Both the position numbers and the translations under genes were made by a program. From Campylobacter pinnipediorum subsp. caledonicus (GTDB lineage Bacteria; Campylobacterota; Campylobacteria; Campylobacterales; Campylobacteraceae): DNA of 64,000 nt. Below the pieces are notes generated by a model. That model was not told where the DNA came from. It did no database searches and saw nothing but the letters and a program-made list of their open reading frames with translations. Below, piece after piece: positions 16,443 through 24,433 of this stretch. The DNA lies in the NCBI RefSeq assembly GCF_002022005.1, contig NZ_CP017258.1, forward strand, positions 248,001 through 312,000, read 5' to 3'. Every line of letters starts with the position of its first letter. Position 1 is the stretch's first letter.

Positions 16443-18029
16443 TTAATATCTATGTATTTTTATATCATCACTTGATAAAACATAATAATTAAATGTTTCT
16501 ACACCACTCATACCTTTCGGCTGTGTTTTAAACTTTAGCTTATTGTTAAAGTTTGTTATCATTGCACTGTTTGTTACTACTATCGTTCCAGTTTGTCCTA
16601 CTGTGGCATTATTTAAGCTCATCTCTTCGCTTTGTGCTGGTTTTATCACAAAGTTATTTCCCTTACTTAAATCTATACTTAAGCTTGTTTGTTCTATTTG
16701 GTTTTTAGGTAAAGCGAAATTATCATCATCTATACTAAAACCTTCGCCTAAAACATTAAACAAATCTGCATATTCAGCTTTGCTTAAACTAGCACCATCA
16801 AGGGCTTTAAAACCCTTAGGTAAAGTTTGTCCTTTTGGGTAGTTAAAGATAGTTCCTACAGGGATTGTGCTATTGTTTGCACTTATTAAGCTTTCTATCT
16901 TTGTGCTTGAATATGTCTTATTGGTTCCTTTGTTGTTATCATCTATGACATCTTGATTCGTTTTTTGTTGAATTTGTTCTGTTGGTAGATTAAAACTACT
17001 TTCATCACTTCCAAACTTATCACCTATGATTTCATAAAGTTCTGCATACTCTGATTTATCTAAGCTACTTCCATCAAGTACCTTAAACCCTATCGGAAGT
17101 TCTTTGTCCTCCGGATATTCTACTACCGCACCCACCGGCACAGATGGGCTGTTTATATCTATAAGTGTTTCTACTTTTTTACTTGAATACACCTTTATTA
17201 AAGATGGCTTTTTATCATCTATAAGCCCATCACTTGATACAGTTTGTATATCATCCTTTAACTCATTTAATTTATCTTTTAGCTCTGTTAGCTCTTGTTC
17301 TTTTTGTTTTATCTCATCAGCTGATTGTCTGACTTGATCAACTTCTTGTTTAGCTTCTTCTAACCTATCCATATAATCATCAATTTGTCTATTCTCTAGT
17401 TTTACATCTTCTACTTGTTTTATTATTTCTTGTGCTTTTTTATCTAATTCGTTTATTACTTCATCGCGTTTGCTATACCAACAGCACATTTTTTCTTGCA
17501 CAAAGTCTAATAGTTTTCTTGTTTGGTCTGCGATGTCTTGTGTAGCTTGTTGTTGTCTTGTCTCCACAGTAGCTACTGCATTTTGTGCTACAAGTTTCAT
17601 CTCGTTTGATTTGTTTTGTAGTTCTTGATATATTTTAGATTTTAGTGCGTCAAGTCTGCTTATACCTTCATCAGCTCTTGCCAAAGCACTTTCTACTCTC
17701 TCAAGCTTTGATACTACTTCATCTTTTATACTATCCGCTTCACTTATTTTAGCTAAGCCACTAGATACAGCTTGGTTAATTTCACTAGCCTTAGCTTCTA
17801 TTTCGCTTTTTATATTGTTTAAGCTAGTTTCATATCCTCTTAAAGCGCTTTCAAGTCCGTGAAGTTGTGCATATTTGCTATCAAAATCACTCTTACTAGA
17901 ATCAAGTGCAACCTGTATAGCCTTAACATGGACTTCTATTTGCCTAAGCTCTTCAAAGTCCATAGCCTCTATTCTTTTGCCAAGTGCTAAAATCTCTTTA
18001 CATATCTGAGTAAATTCTTTTTCAGCCAT
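16443..18029 (-). CDS. Tail fibre/stalk with coiled coil and two collar domains
   Basis: A 528-residue protein. Residues about 20-250 are a long coiled coil. Two tandem phage tail-collar-like modules follow: PVGAVVEYPEDKELPIGFKV...LDGSSL and PVGTIFNYPKGQTLPKGFKA...LDGASL. The C-terminal module (QTSLSIDLSKGNNFVI) resembles the middle of the next fibre gene. It probably forms the proximal fibre or collar. Its counterpart in B is the N-terminal half of one 708-residue gene, so A has a split or duplicated arrangement. Confidence 0.7.
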   Translation of the reverse strand: MAEKEFTQICKEILALGKRIEAMDFEELRQIEVHVKAIQVALDSSKSDFDSKYAQLHGLESALRGYETSLNNIKSEIEAKASEINQAVSSGLAKISEADSIKDEVVSKLERVESALARADEGISRLDALKSKIYQELQNKSNEMKLVAQNAVATVETRQQQATQDIADQTRKLLDFVQEKMCCWYSKRDEVINELDKKAQEIIKQVEDVKLENRQIDDYMDRLEEAKQEVDQVRQSADEIKQKEQELTELKDKLNELKDDIQTVSSDGLIDDKKPSLIKVYSSKKVETLIDINSPSVPVGAVVEYPEDKELPIGFKVLDGSSLDKSEYAELYEIIGDKFGSDESSFNLPTEQIQQKTNQDVIDDNNKGTNKTYSSTKIESLISANNSTIPVGTIFNYPKGQTLPKGFKALDGASLSKAEYADLFNVLGEGFSIDDDNFALPKNQIEQTSLSIDLSKGNNFVIKPAQSEEMSLNNATVGQTGTIVVTNSAMITNFNNKLKFKTQPKGMSGVETFNYYVLSSDDIKIHRY

Positions 18030-18677
18030 CTAATCCATCCTTGTTTTATCTTTCATAAGTTTGTCAAGTTCTCTTAAGTCTTCTCTGTCAGGGTCTATCT
18101 TTTGGTTTTGATAGTCAATAAATAAATAAATAAATTTTCTATATGATAAGTTCTTTATCGTATATACATTAGCCATCCAATAATCCAATTTTTGGATAAA
18201 ATCACTATCCCATACATAAAAACTATCAATCGCATAATTAATATCATAAGGCTTTAACCACCCCTGTGCCTTTAGTGCTTCTTCTGTGTTGTAGCTTCTC
18301 TCATCAAAGTTATTTAGGTTATATTCGCACATTGCACTTTTATAAAGCCTGTCATATTTATAATAAAACTTATCTTCTTTCGCTCTATCTCTTGCTATCA
18401 AAGCACATAAAGCATTTAAAAGCATTTTGTCAAGAAAATCAATCTCATCATTATCGTTTTTTGGTAGTTTAAATTTCCTTACAAAATACTTTTTATCAAT
18501 ATAATAATCCACTTCAAAATGCCTATGGTCTATCTCTATAAGCTCAAGTGGAGTAGTTGCCCTAGTTATTTCTAGGGCTGATTTTTCCATAAGCATAAAA
18601 AACTCATTATCATCAGGGATTTTTACATCTCCCCTTGTGATAATCTCATATTGTCTTTTAAATGCTGATAGTGTCAT
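18030..18677 (-). CDS. Head-tail connector/adaptor protein
   Basis: I place the start at the ATG at 18677 (MTLSAFKRQYEI), which overlaps the stop of the major capsid gene by one base (TAATG), rather than at the upstream in-frame ATG inside that gene. The product is about 215 residues, helical and acidic/aromatic. It lies between capsid and fibre genes, where B has a 127-residue connector-like gene. A gateway or stopper role is likely; the family is not recognised. Confidence 0.6.
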   Translation of the reverse strand: MTLSAFKRQYEIITRGDVKIPDDNEFFMLMEKSALEITRATTPLELIEIDHRHFEVDYYIDKKYFVRKFKLPKNDNDEIDFLDKMLLNALCALIARDRAKEDKFYYKYDRLYKSAMCEYNLNNFDERSYNTEEALKAQGWLKPYDINYAIDSFYVWDSDFIQKLDYWMANVYTIKNLSYRKFIYLFIDYQNQKIDPDREDLRELDKLMKDKTRMD

Positions 18678-19603
18678 TAGTTTGCCTTTAAGCTTTGTAA
18701 TGCACAAAAGGCATAAGGTGTACACACTCTAAGAGTAAACTCGCTTATTATCTCTTTTAACTCTTTATCATCTGTTGTTACACGACTTTTTACTTCCATA
18801 GGACGCCAATTAACCTTAACGATATCTTCAGGGTTATAAGCAATTATTTCGTTGTTTTCAAGATAAGGGTTTAAAAGTATCTTGATATTGCTACCGTATG
18901 AGGTGCTTTTTAATGTCTGCACATTCACACCAAGATAGTTAGTGTCCATTGTTGCTTGTTGTTTTTTCTCAAGCAAAAAGTCTAATCTATCCTTTTGGTT
19001 ATCGCCCATCATTAGTATTTTATAAGGACGTCCTTTTAAAAATCCAACCTTAAGCAAGTCTAATATCATTTGCCAACTAAGCTCAGAACCACCGGCATCT
19101 ACTTTGTTTGAGCTAGTTAAAAAGCTCTTAAGCCCACCACATTTACCAGCCGTATTAGCAGAGTTTACTCTTTGCACCGCAGCTTGATCTGACACTAATA
19201 TCTTCTCGATTGTTCTTTTATGCACGTGTGAACTAAGCTCACCTTGCACGGCTAGTTGTTTTTTACCATCTATTCTGTTTCCAGCTGCTTCACTACCTGT
19301 AACACCATAAGCATTTTTAACTATCTGAAAGTGATTTTTCAAACTTCCACCTGTATAGTTTTTAAGATCAGCCATCGCTGCACCTTCATTGTGTGCATTA
19401 TCTATATCACAATCAGGTATCTCATCATAAAACCATTGATGACCCAAACTAACACTTGAGCTTCTATCTGCCGGTGCCATTGTTTGTATCGTGCTTAAAA
19501 ATGGTGTTTCAGTCCAGCCTATCTGATATATTCTTCTTTCTAAGTCTGCCCCGCTTTTACCAAAAGCTTCTTGTGTTGTTACTAAACCTTGTTTCATTGC
19601 CAT
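18677..19603 (-). CDS. Major capsid protein, SU10-like
   Basis: A 308-residue protein of the SU10/DUF5309 major capsid type: GKSGADLERRIYQIGWTETP, then a conserved sequence around HQWFYDEIP, and WRPMEVKSRVTTDDKELKEI near the C-terminus. It follows a scaffold-like gene and precedes a connector gene. The B capsid (41388-42371) has the same length range and shared points such as TPLLSLIG and the C-terminal AFC.G/AL pattern, but is quite divergent. Confidence 0.8.
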   Translation of the reverse strand: MAMKQGLVTTQEAFGKSGADLERRIYQIGWTETPFLSTIQTMAPADRSSSVSLGHQWFYDEIPDCDIDNAHNEGAAMADLKNYTGGSLKNHFQIVKNAYGVTGSEAAGNRIDGKKQLAVQGELSSHVHKRTIEKILVSDQAAVQRVNSANTAGKCGGLKSFLTSSNKVDAGGSELSWQMILDLLKVGFLKGRPYKILMMGDNQKDRLDFLLEKKQQATMDTNYLGVNVQTLKSTSYGSNIKILLNPYLENNEIIAYNPEDIVKVNWRPMEVKSRVTTDDKELKEIISEFTLRVCTPYAFCALQSLKAN

Positions 19604-19621
19604 ATTATTATTCTCCTAACT

Positions 19622-20137
19622 TTATGCAAAAAATTTAGAATAAAAGCCTAACTTATCATCATAGCTAGCTTCGCCTCTATTCATCTTCTCTATCCTCTCA
19701 TCCATAGAGATACCGCCTGCCATTCCTCTACCTGTGTCAAACTCATCATCTTCTACTTGCTTATCTTTAAAGTGTGTAAGATAGATATTTTCAAAACCCA
19801 TAGGGTTATAATACAAATCAGCAAATCCCGGGTCTTTCTTATCAAATTCAAGTATCTTATCTATGATTTTTCTAACATTAAAGTCAGAATATTTATTTTT
19901 CATAGTTTTATCAATTTCATCTAGCTCACGCTCTTGTTCCATATGTTTGAAGTTATGATATTCATCTTCATTCATAGTTATAGTTTTTGGTTCTTTTGCT
20001 TTTGGCTCAGTTTTTTCTGCTGGCTTATCAGCTGCTTTTGTTTCTACTTTTTTTGTGCCTTGTTCGCTATTGTCTGTGCTAGGCTCTTGTCCGACATCAT
20101 CCAAAGACACATCAAAAGCACTTAAATCTTTATCCAT
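19622..20137 (-). CDS. Putative scaffold protein
   Basis: A 171-residue acidic protein with a low-complexity N-terminus (DNSEQGTKKVETKAADKPAE) and a helical C-terminus. It directly precedes the major capsid gene, and its start overlaps the upstream stop by 1 bp. Small, acidic, helical and just upstream of the capsid is the usual signature of a procapsid scaffold. B has a Gln/Glu-rich equivalent at 47250-47924. Confidence 0.6.
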   Translation of the reverse strand: MDKDLSAFDVSLDDVGQEPSTDNSEQGTKKVETKAADKPAEKTEPKAKEPKTITMNEDEYHNFKHMEQERELDEIDKTMKNKYSDFNVRKIIDKILEFDKKDPGFADLYYNPMGFENIYLTHFKDKQVEDDEFDTGRGMAGGISMDERIEKMNRGEASYDDKLGFYSKFFA

Positions 20138-20544
20138 TATTTATCTCCCTCATTGTCTAATAATTCAGGCTCTACCGCTGGCAAAACTTCCACATCTGAT
20201 TTATGCTCCTTTTCACCCCTGCTAGCCTTTTCAAGTTCAAGCAATCTTCTTTTTGTTTTTACAAGTTCTGCTTTTAGCTCTTCTATGGTTTTAAACTCTA
20301 CAACACCAAGTGCCTCAGCCTCTTTTTCATCTTTTGATAAAGCTTCCCACTCTTCAGGACTCATCACACTTATGGAGTTTATAAAGCCACCATTTTTTAA
20401 TCGCAAAACATAATCCCCTATGTTTCCACCATCTACCTGCCCCTTTGTGGCATTTTTACCCCTGCCACCTTCATAGACATTTAGTCCGTTACTTGCTTGA
20501 TACTTGATAATACCAAGCACTTCAAACTGTTCTTTATATCTCAT
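20137..20544 (-). CDS. Late gene of unknown function before scaffold
   Basis: I choose the ATG at 20544 (MRYKEQFEVLGI), preceded by AAAGGAG at good spacing, over the upstream in-frame start. The product has an N-terminal glycine-rich patch (YEGGRGKNATKGQVDGGNI), then a helical segment and an acidic tail. It sits between portal and scaffold genes. It is probably a minor head or assembly protein; not recognised. Confidence 0.55.
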   Translation of the reverse strand: MRYKEQFEVLGIIKYQASNGLNVYEGGRGKNATKGQVDGGNIGDYVLRLKNGGFINSISVMSPEEWEALSKDEKEAEALGVVEFKTIEELKAELVKTKRRLLELEKASRGEKEHKSDVEVLPAVEPELLDNEGDK

Positions 20545-20602
20545 AAAAACTCCTTTGGTATTTTTCATATTTTATTTATTTCTTTCCTACTTTTTATAAA
20601 AA

Positions 20603-22279
20603 CTATACGCCACCCATAGCTAAATTTGCTAATTCTTTTTGCTCATCGCTTAATTCTTGTTCTTGTGCTTCTTGCTGTGCTTGCATCGCTTGTTGTTCTG
20701 CCATCGCTTGCTGTTGTGCTTGCATTTGTGCTATATACTCATCTATCATCTCAAGCGGTGCATTTTCACCAAGTATAAGTGTCAAAATCTCTTTTAATAT
20801 ACCCGACACTATCTCTATAGACTGTATGCCGTTTTGAGCTAAGACTCCAAGCAGGCTATTAAGCTGCCCTATCTTAACCTCCTTGCTTATAGTAGTTCCA
20901 AACTCTATATTTACATCAAAATCAAGTCTATTACTACGCCTAAAGCTCTCATCACCTATCTTTGCTATAAGCTCTTCATCTTCTGTTATCTTTATAAAGT
21001 CATCATCGCTAGTATGTTTATATATAAGCTCTACAAAGTGAGTAGCATAAGATGAAAGCATAGTCTCCATTAGTGTTTGCATCATACTCTCAATTCTCAT
21101 AGAACTTGATGCATTCACAGTTTGCAAAGCCCCCATTGCACGCCTATCGCTAGGGCTAGTCTGTCCGGTCATTACACTATTTACACCAGTAATTACTTCA
21201 TACTCATTTTTAAGCATAGCTATCTCTTCACTAAGTGGATATGCATTTGGTTGTGGTAATGGTTGGATTATATCGCTTATGCTTTTACCTTGAATACTTT
21301 GCGCCCTTATATATTTTTTTCTTGCAGATATGTCGCTTATAGCTATCTCTCCAACCTCTTTATCTATGATATACAAAGGGTCTATTTGATTTTCTGTTAT
21401 ATCTATCTTTTGATTTCTTTTTATGTTGTATTCTTCTTGTATTTCTCTTGCTATTTCACTTATACAAGACCCATAAACACAGTTTTGATTTTCTCTATCT
21501 TCTTCTAAAATCCTTGGCATATCCTCTATACAATACCCAAAGTGAAAAGGTAGTCTTGAAAATGTAGCCTCTCTAACAAGCACATCATTAGCAAAGCTTT
21601 TTAATTTCCATACGATCTTATTATCCTTATAACTCTTTTCGTATAAGTCTTTCATCTGTATGCGTGAGCTATCTTTACTATAAGCCCTATAAATAGCCTC
21701 TTCATCCTCCACTTGCTTATAGTATTTGCTTTTAATCTTTTGTTTTACTTCTCTTATTGATTGGTGCCATTTGTAGGCTACATATTCTATATCATTTATA
21801 TCACTTGCATCTTTATCAAAGGCTAGATCGTTTATAGGTATAAATCTAGTTCTTATTTTCTTTTCTTGCCCATCATAATAAAGGCTGGTTATTCCAAGCG
21901 GTAGATATAGTGCGGATAATACCGCCTTGCTTAATCCTACCCTATGTTCTGTTTTTTTCCATCTGTTTTTAAGCACTGCTGTTAGTGCATTTTGTAAGGT
22001 TAAATCACTATCACTTTTTAAACCAACCCTTGTTATCTCTATAGGACAACGATCGGACATAAAGCTAGTTTTAAATATTGAGTGTATTATCAAAACAGTT
22101 GTCTTTATAAGTGGTACATAAAGCCTTGATCTGCTTCTTTCTGTATTTTTTCTTTTTGTGGTTCTGTTATCTTCTTTATATTTTGCAAGATATGCTCTTT
22201 CACAATTTAAAAATCGTTCTTGTAACTTTTCTAAATTCTTAAAAGCTTCATTTACTAATTCCAGCTTAACATCAGCCAT
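20603..22279 (-). CDS. Portal (head-to-tail connecting) protein
   Basis: A 558-residue portal protein, first of the late structural genes. It has the family look: KRKNTERSRSRLYVPLIKTT near the N-terminus, then ITGVNSVMTGQTSPSDRRAM, and a Gln/Ala-rich C-terminal tail. The B portal, once rebuilt across its insertion (about 540 residues), has the same plan (NKSRIYIPKINA; ASGVSPQQNGAS). The portal forms the ring through which DNA enters and leaves the head. No terminase large subunit gene precedes it here, which is unusual. Confidence 0.8.
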   Translation of the reverse strand: MADVKLELVNEAFKNLEKLQERFLNCERAYLAKYKEDNRTTKRKNTERSRSRLYVPLIKTTVLIIHSIFKTSFMSDRCPIEITRVGLKSDSDLTLQNALTAVLKNRWKKTEHRVGLSKAVLSALYLPLGITSLYYDGQEKKIRTRFIPINDLAFDKDASDINDIEYVAYKWHQSIREVKQKIKSKYYKQVEDEEAIYRAYSKDSSRIQMKDLYEKSYKDNKIVWKLKSFANDVLVREATFSRLPFHFGYCIEDMPRILEEDRENQNCVYGSCISEIAREIQEEYNIKRNQKIDITENQIDPLYIIDKEVGEIAISDISARKKYIRAQSIQGKSISDIIQPLPQPNAYPLSEEIAMLKNEYEVITGVNSVMTGQTSPSDRRAMGALQTVNASSSMRIESMMQTLMETMLSSYATHFVELIYKHTSDDDFIKITEDEELIAKIGDESFRRSNRLDFDVNIEFGTTISKEVKIGQLNSLLGVLAQNGIQSIEIVSGILKEILTLILGENAPLEMIDEYIAQMQAQQQAMAEQQAMQAQQEAQEQELSDEQKELANLAMGGV

Positions 22280-22369
22280 ATAACTATCCTTTCTAACATT
22301 TAGAATAGTTTAATTAGTATTTTCCTATTTTTTATAAAGTTTTTTATTTACAAATTTACTTTTTTTATA

Positions 22370-22375
22370 TATAAT
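22370..22375 (+). promoter_or_regulatory. -10 box of an orphan RNA gene
   Basis: A perfect TATAAT lies 7-8 bases before the start of a compact structured region that ends in a T tract. It reads rightward, away from the portal gene. Confidence 0.6.
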
Positions 22376-22381
22376 TTCAAA

Positions 22382-22477
22382 TTAAAGATAACTTGTGATG
22401 GATTAAAGCTGTAGTCTTGCATTCAAGGTAGGCATTTGCTTAGTATTCTGCACGCTCCTGGGGTTATCTTTTTTTTT
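22382..22477 (+). ncRNA. Structured small RNA gene, family unknown
   Basis: About 95 nt closed by a 9-bp stem, AAAGATAAC (22384-22392) with GTTATCTTT (22463-22471), followed by T9. A TATAAT box precedes it. The interior is comparatively GC-rich, containing GCATTCAAGGTAGGCATTTGC and CACGCTCCTGGGG. It lies in the gap between the leftward portal gene and a leftward membrane protein gene, where a terminase might be expected. Promoter, fold and terminator make a self-contained RNA gene. Its class is unknown; a phage regulatory antisense RNA such as the C4 type is one possibility that I could not confirm. Confidence 0.6.
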
Positions 22478-22488
22478 ATTTTTGTGGA

Positions 22489-22935
22489 TTATTTTTTGTT
22501 TCTTCCGCTTATATGATATAAGCCTAAGATTACAGTACTTATAACAGAAGTGATTGAAAATGCAGTTTGTTCTGTATATACGGCATATGCTACTATACCC
22601 AAACAACTAAGTATAACTACAAAAGCCAGCCATTGCCCAATACCAGAGTATTTTATATTTGCGTCTGATTCTTTTATTCTTATTTTTTGTTCATCTTTTT
22701 CTATATTTATTAACCCATTCTCAATTTGCCTAACATGTTCATTATTTTGTAAAATTACTTCTAGATACTCTCTAGCCAAGTCTTGATTTATTTTTGCTAT
22801 ACTTGCAAGTTCAGATGGGTTTATCTCTACATTTACATTTGTGTTTTGGATTATAGCCTTTACATCCATATGTTTATCCAAAACATCTTGATTTTTATTT
22901 TTTTGAGCTTTTTCTTTTAAGTTGTTCTTCTTCAA
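22489..22935 (-). CDS. DUF2335-like membrane protein
   Basis: A 148-residue frame with a TTG start at 22935 that overlaps the previous gene. An ATG at 22866 (MDVKAIIQNT) is an alternative. The N-terminal half is helical with a series of polar heptads (AREYLEVILQNNEHVRQIEN). The C-terminus has two membrane segments (WLAFVVILSCLGIVAYAVY and ITSVISTVILGLYHI). This resembles DUF2335 predicted membrane proteins of phages and bacteria, of unknown role. It lies in the lysogeny region, not the late operon. Confidence 0.6.
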   Translation of the reverse strand: MKKNNLKEKAQKNKNQDVLDKHMDVKAIIQNTNVNVEINPSELASIAKINQDLAREYLEVILQNNEHVRQIENGLINIEKDEQKIRIKESDANIKYSGIGQWLAFVVILSCLGIVAYAVYTEQTAFSITSVISTVILGLYHISGRNKK

Positions 22936-23059
22936 TTGCTCTATCTCTCTTTTTATAAAAATCTATAAATGTTTCGCCATATTCTTTAGCGTGTTTTATC
23001 TTCACAGGCGTAAAAGCATTTCTAAAGCCCATAACAAGATAGTTAAATGCTACATTCAT
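22895..23059 (-). CDS. Small protein upstream of the membrane protein gene
   Basis: A 54-codon ORF (MNVAFNYLVMGFRNAFTPVK) preceded by AAGGAGG at 23066-23072 and a TATAAT on the minus strand (23094-23099). It overlaps the start of the downstream membrane protein gene in another frame, as coupled genes do. The C-terminus is highly charged (KKRDRAIEEEQLKRK). I know no family. The strong promoter and ribosome site make it likely to be real. Confidence 0.6.
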   Translation of the reverse strand: MNVAFNYLVMGFRNAFTPVKIKHAKEYGETFIDFYKKRDRAIEEEQLKRKSSKK

Positions 23060-23226
23060 TTTTTGCCTCCTTATCTATCTAATAAGCACAATAATTATAC
23101 CATATATTAATTAAACTTAATCAAGCTAAAACAACATAAAAGTATTTAATGCCTAAGTAAATATATTTTATCTTTTTTTTCCTAACTTTTATATATTAAA
23201 ACATCTTCATCTGTATAGAAAACTAT

Positions 23227-23550
23227 TTATTTTTTTTGGTTTTTTAAAGTAATAATTTTTACTTTTAAAAAAGGTTCATCGTCTTCGTGTTCTTTTATAA
23301 ATTCAGCTTTTAAAATCTCATAATATGGTATATCCAAATTTTTTAGCATTTCCTCTGCGGCCATATTTGGATTACCAATATATCCAGTATCAATTGGGGC
23401 ATCTTCTCTCGTAATTATAAATTCTTTTACCTTGTATATTGATAACTTGTGATCACCACCAGCTCTTAAACCAGTTTTTACATTTGTTATGTTACCACTA
23501 TTGTTGCCATTTACTATAACAGAATTGTTATTGTTGCTTATATTGCTCAT
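23227..23550 (-). CDS. Lysogeny-region protein with NSVIVNG motif
   Basis: A 107-residue protein starting SNISNNNNSVIVNGNNSGNI; the rest is mixed alpha/beta with no DNA-binding motif seen. The NSVIVNG.NSGNI motif recurs in the linker of the adjacent repressor, suggesting that the two proteins share a contact or assembly element. It overlaps the repressor stop by 4 bp, so the two are probably cotranscribed. Function unknown; antirepressor or repressor partner are possibilities. Confidence 0.55.
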   Translation of the reverse strand: MSNISNNNNSVIVNGNNSGNITNVKTGLRAGGDHKLSIYKVKEFIITREDAPIDTGYIGNPNMAAEEMLKNLDIPYYEILKAEFIKEHEDDEPFLKVKIITLKNQKK

Positions 23551-23936
23551 TGTGTAACCTCTTTTATTTTTAGTAGCTTGTCTTTAAACTCTTGTAATAT
23601 TTTGTTATTGCCGTATTCTTCAAATAATTCTATAAACTCCATAAGCTCAGAACTAACTTTGTGCTGATGGCTATTTACTATATTTCCACTATTTGAGCCA
23701 TTGACAATAACTGAATTTTGAATATCTGAATAATTACCCTTGCCATCTAATAGCCATTCCAAGCTAACAAGATTATCCTGTGAAACATCTATTAATCTCT
23801 TTGTAGGTATTGATTTTCTATCTTTCCAGCCATTTAAAGTTTTATAAGGAACATTCATTGCAACTGCTAATTCTTTATCTGTTTTGACTTCAAAAAGCCA
23901 CCTTAATCGCCAAAATATATTTTCAACATCTTGCAT
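23547..23936 (-). CDS. CI-like phage repressor
   Basis: A 129-residue repressor. Residues about 1-62 fit the phage CI repressor helix-turn-helix (DKELAVAMNVPYKTLNGWKD). A linker with NSVIVNGSNSGNIVN follows, then a short helical C-terminus (ELMEFIELFEEYGNN). It lacks the peptidase-like C-terminal domain of LexA/lambda-type repressors, so it is probably not cleaved by RecA. It is transcribed leftward, opposite the early operon, with an inverted-repeat operator between. Confidence 0.75.
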   Translation of the reverse strand: MQDVENIFWRLRWLFEVKTDKELAVAMNVPYKTLNGWKDRKSIPTKRLIDVSQDNLVSLEWLLDGKGNYSDIQNSVIVNGSNSGNIVNSHQHKVSSELMEFIELFEEYGNNKILQEFKDKLLKIKEVTQ

Positions 23937-23949
23937 TTTTATCCTTTTA

Positions 23950-23974
23950 AAGTATTTTTTACTATAAAATACTT
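23950..23974. promoter_or_regulatory. Operator-like inverted repeat
   Basis: AAGTATTTT (23950-23958) and AAAATACTT (23966-23974) form a perfect 9-bp inverted repeat with a 7-bp spacer. It touches the -35 box of the rightward promoter and lies just upstream of the repressor gene. It is the obvious candidate operator for the CI-like repressor. Confidence 0.65.
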
Positions 23975-24001
23975 GACTTTTAAAAAAAATAGGGTTATAA
24001 T
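23973..24001 (+). promoter_or_regulatory. Rightward early promoter
   Basis: TTGACT (23973-23978), a 17-bp spacer, then TATAAT (23996-24001). It reads into the Cro-like gene and the early/replication operon. The -35 overlaps the operator repeat, so repressor binding would block it. Confidence 0.7.
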
Positions 24002-24015
24002 TACCACAAAATTAA

Positions 24016-24059
24016 GTAAATGATTTGCCAAATATCACACATTATAGCAAATCTTTTAC
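24016..24059. promoter_or_regulatory. Second inverted repeat in the early leader
   Basis: GTAAATGATTTGC (24016-24028) and GCAAATCTTTTAC (24047-24059) are complementary at 12 of 13 positions, with an 18-nt spacer. It lies in the 5' leader of the early operon, just before the Cro-like gene. It may be a second operator or an mRNA hairpin. Confidence 0.5.
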
Positions 24060-24077
24060 CAAAAAGGGCTTTAAATA

Positions 24078-24326
24078 ATGGTAAAAATAGATTTTGAAAG
24101 TATAGGTGATAGACTTGAAGCTATGAGAAAAGTAGCAGGGCTAAACAAGCAAAAAACCTATGAGCTATTAGAGACTACGAAATTTATCTATCACGAAGTC
24201 CGTTATGGTAGAAAAAAAATGCCATTAAGTTGGGCTTTTACTTTTAATGAAAAATATGGTTTTAACTTGCAATGGATTTATTCAGGACAAGGCGAAATTT
24301 TTATATCAAATAAGGATAACAAATGA
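24078..24326 (+). CDS. Cro-like DNA-binding regulator
   Basis: An 82-residue protein, first gene after the rightward early promoter. A helix-turn-helix-like region spans about 8-45 (IGDRLEAMRKVAGLNKQKTY), and the tail (NLQWIYSGQGEIF) is typical of phage regulators that follow the LQWLL.G.G pattern. By position it is the Cro-type counterpart of the leftward repressor. Its stop overlaps the next start. Confidence 0.65.
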   Translation: MVKIDFESIGDRLEAMRKVAGLNKQKTYELLETTKFIYHEVRYGRKKMPLSWAFTFNEKYGFNLQWIYSGQGEIFISNKDNK

Positions 24327-24433
24327 GTTTAGAACTTAGCCTATTGATAATATCAGTAACATTTATATCTTTTATGGGTGGAGCATTTTTATCAATATTT
24401 TTATATTTGTTTTTTACAAAGGGTAAAAAATGA
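24323..24433 (+). CDS. Single-pass membrane micropeptide
   Basis: A 36-codon ORF (MSLELSLLIISVTFISFMGG) with one long hydrophobic segment and a basic end (FFTKGKK). It is joined by ATGA-type overlaps to both the regulator upstream and the recombinase downstream, which argues that it is translated. Function unknown; superinfection exclusion and anchoring are open possibilities. Confidence 0.5.
   Translation: MSLELSLLIISVTFISFMGGAFLSIFLYLFFTKGKK

Noticed and set aside
22382-22477. Assignment of the small RNA to the C4 antisense family
   Set aside because: The resemblance is from memory only and I could not verify the consensus, so the class is left open.
22403-22606. A leftward 67-codon frame over the small RNA gene
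   Set aside because: It crosses a hairpin terminator and overlaps the membrane protein end. Promoter and fold on the plus strand explain the region better.
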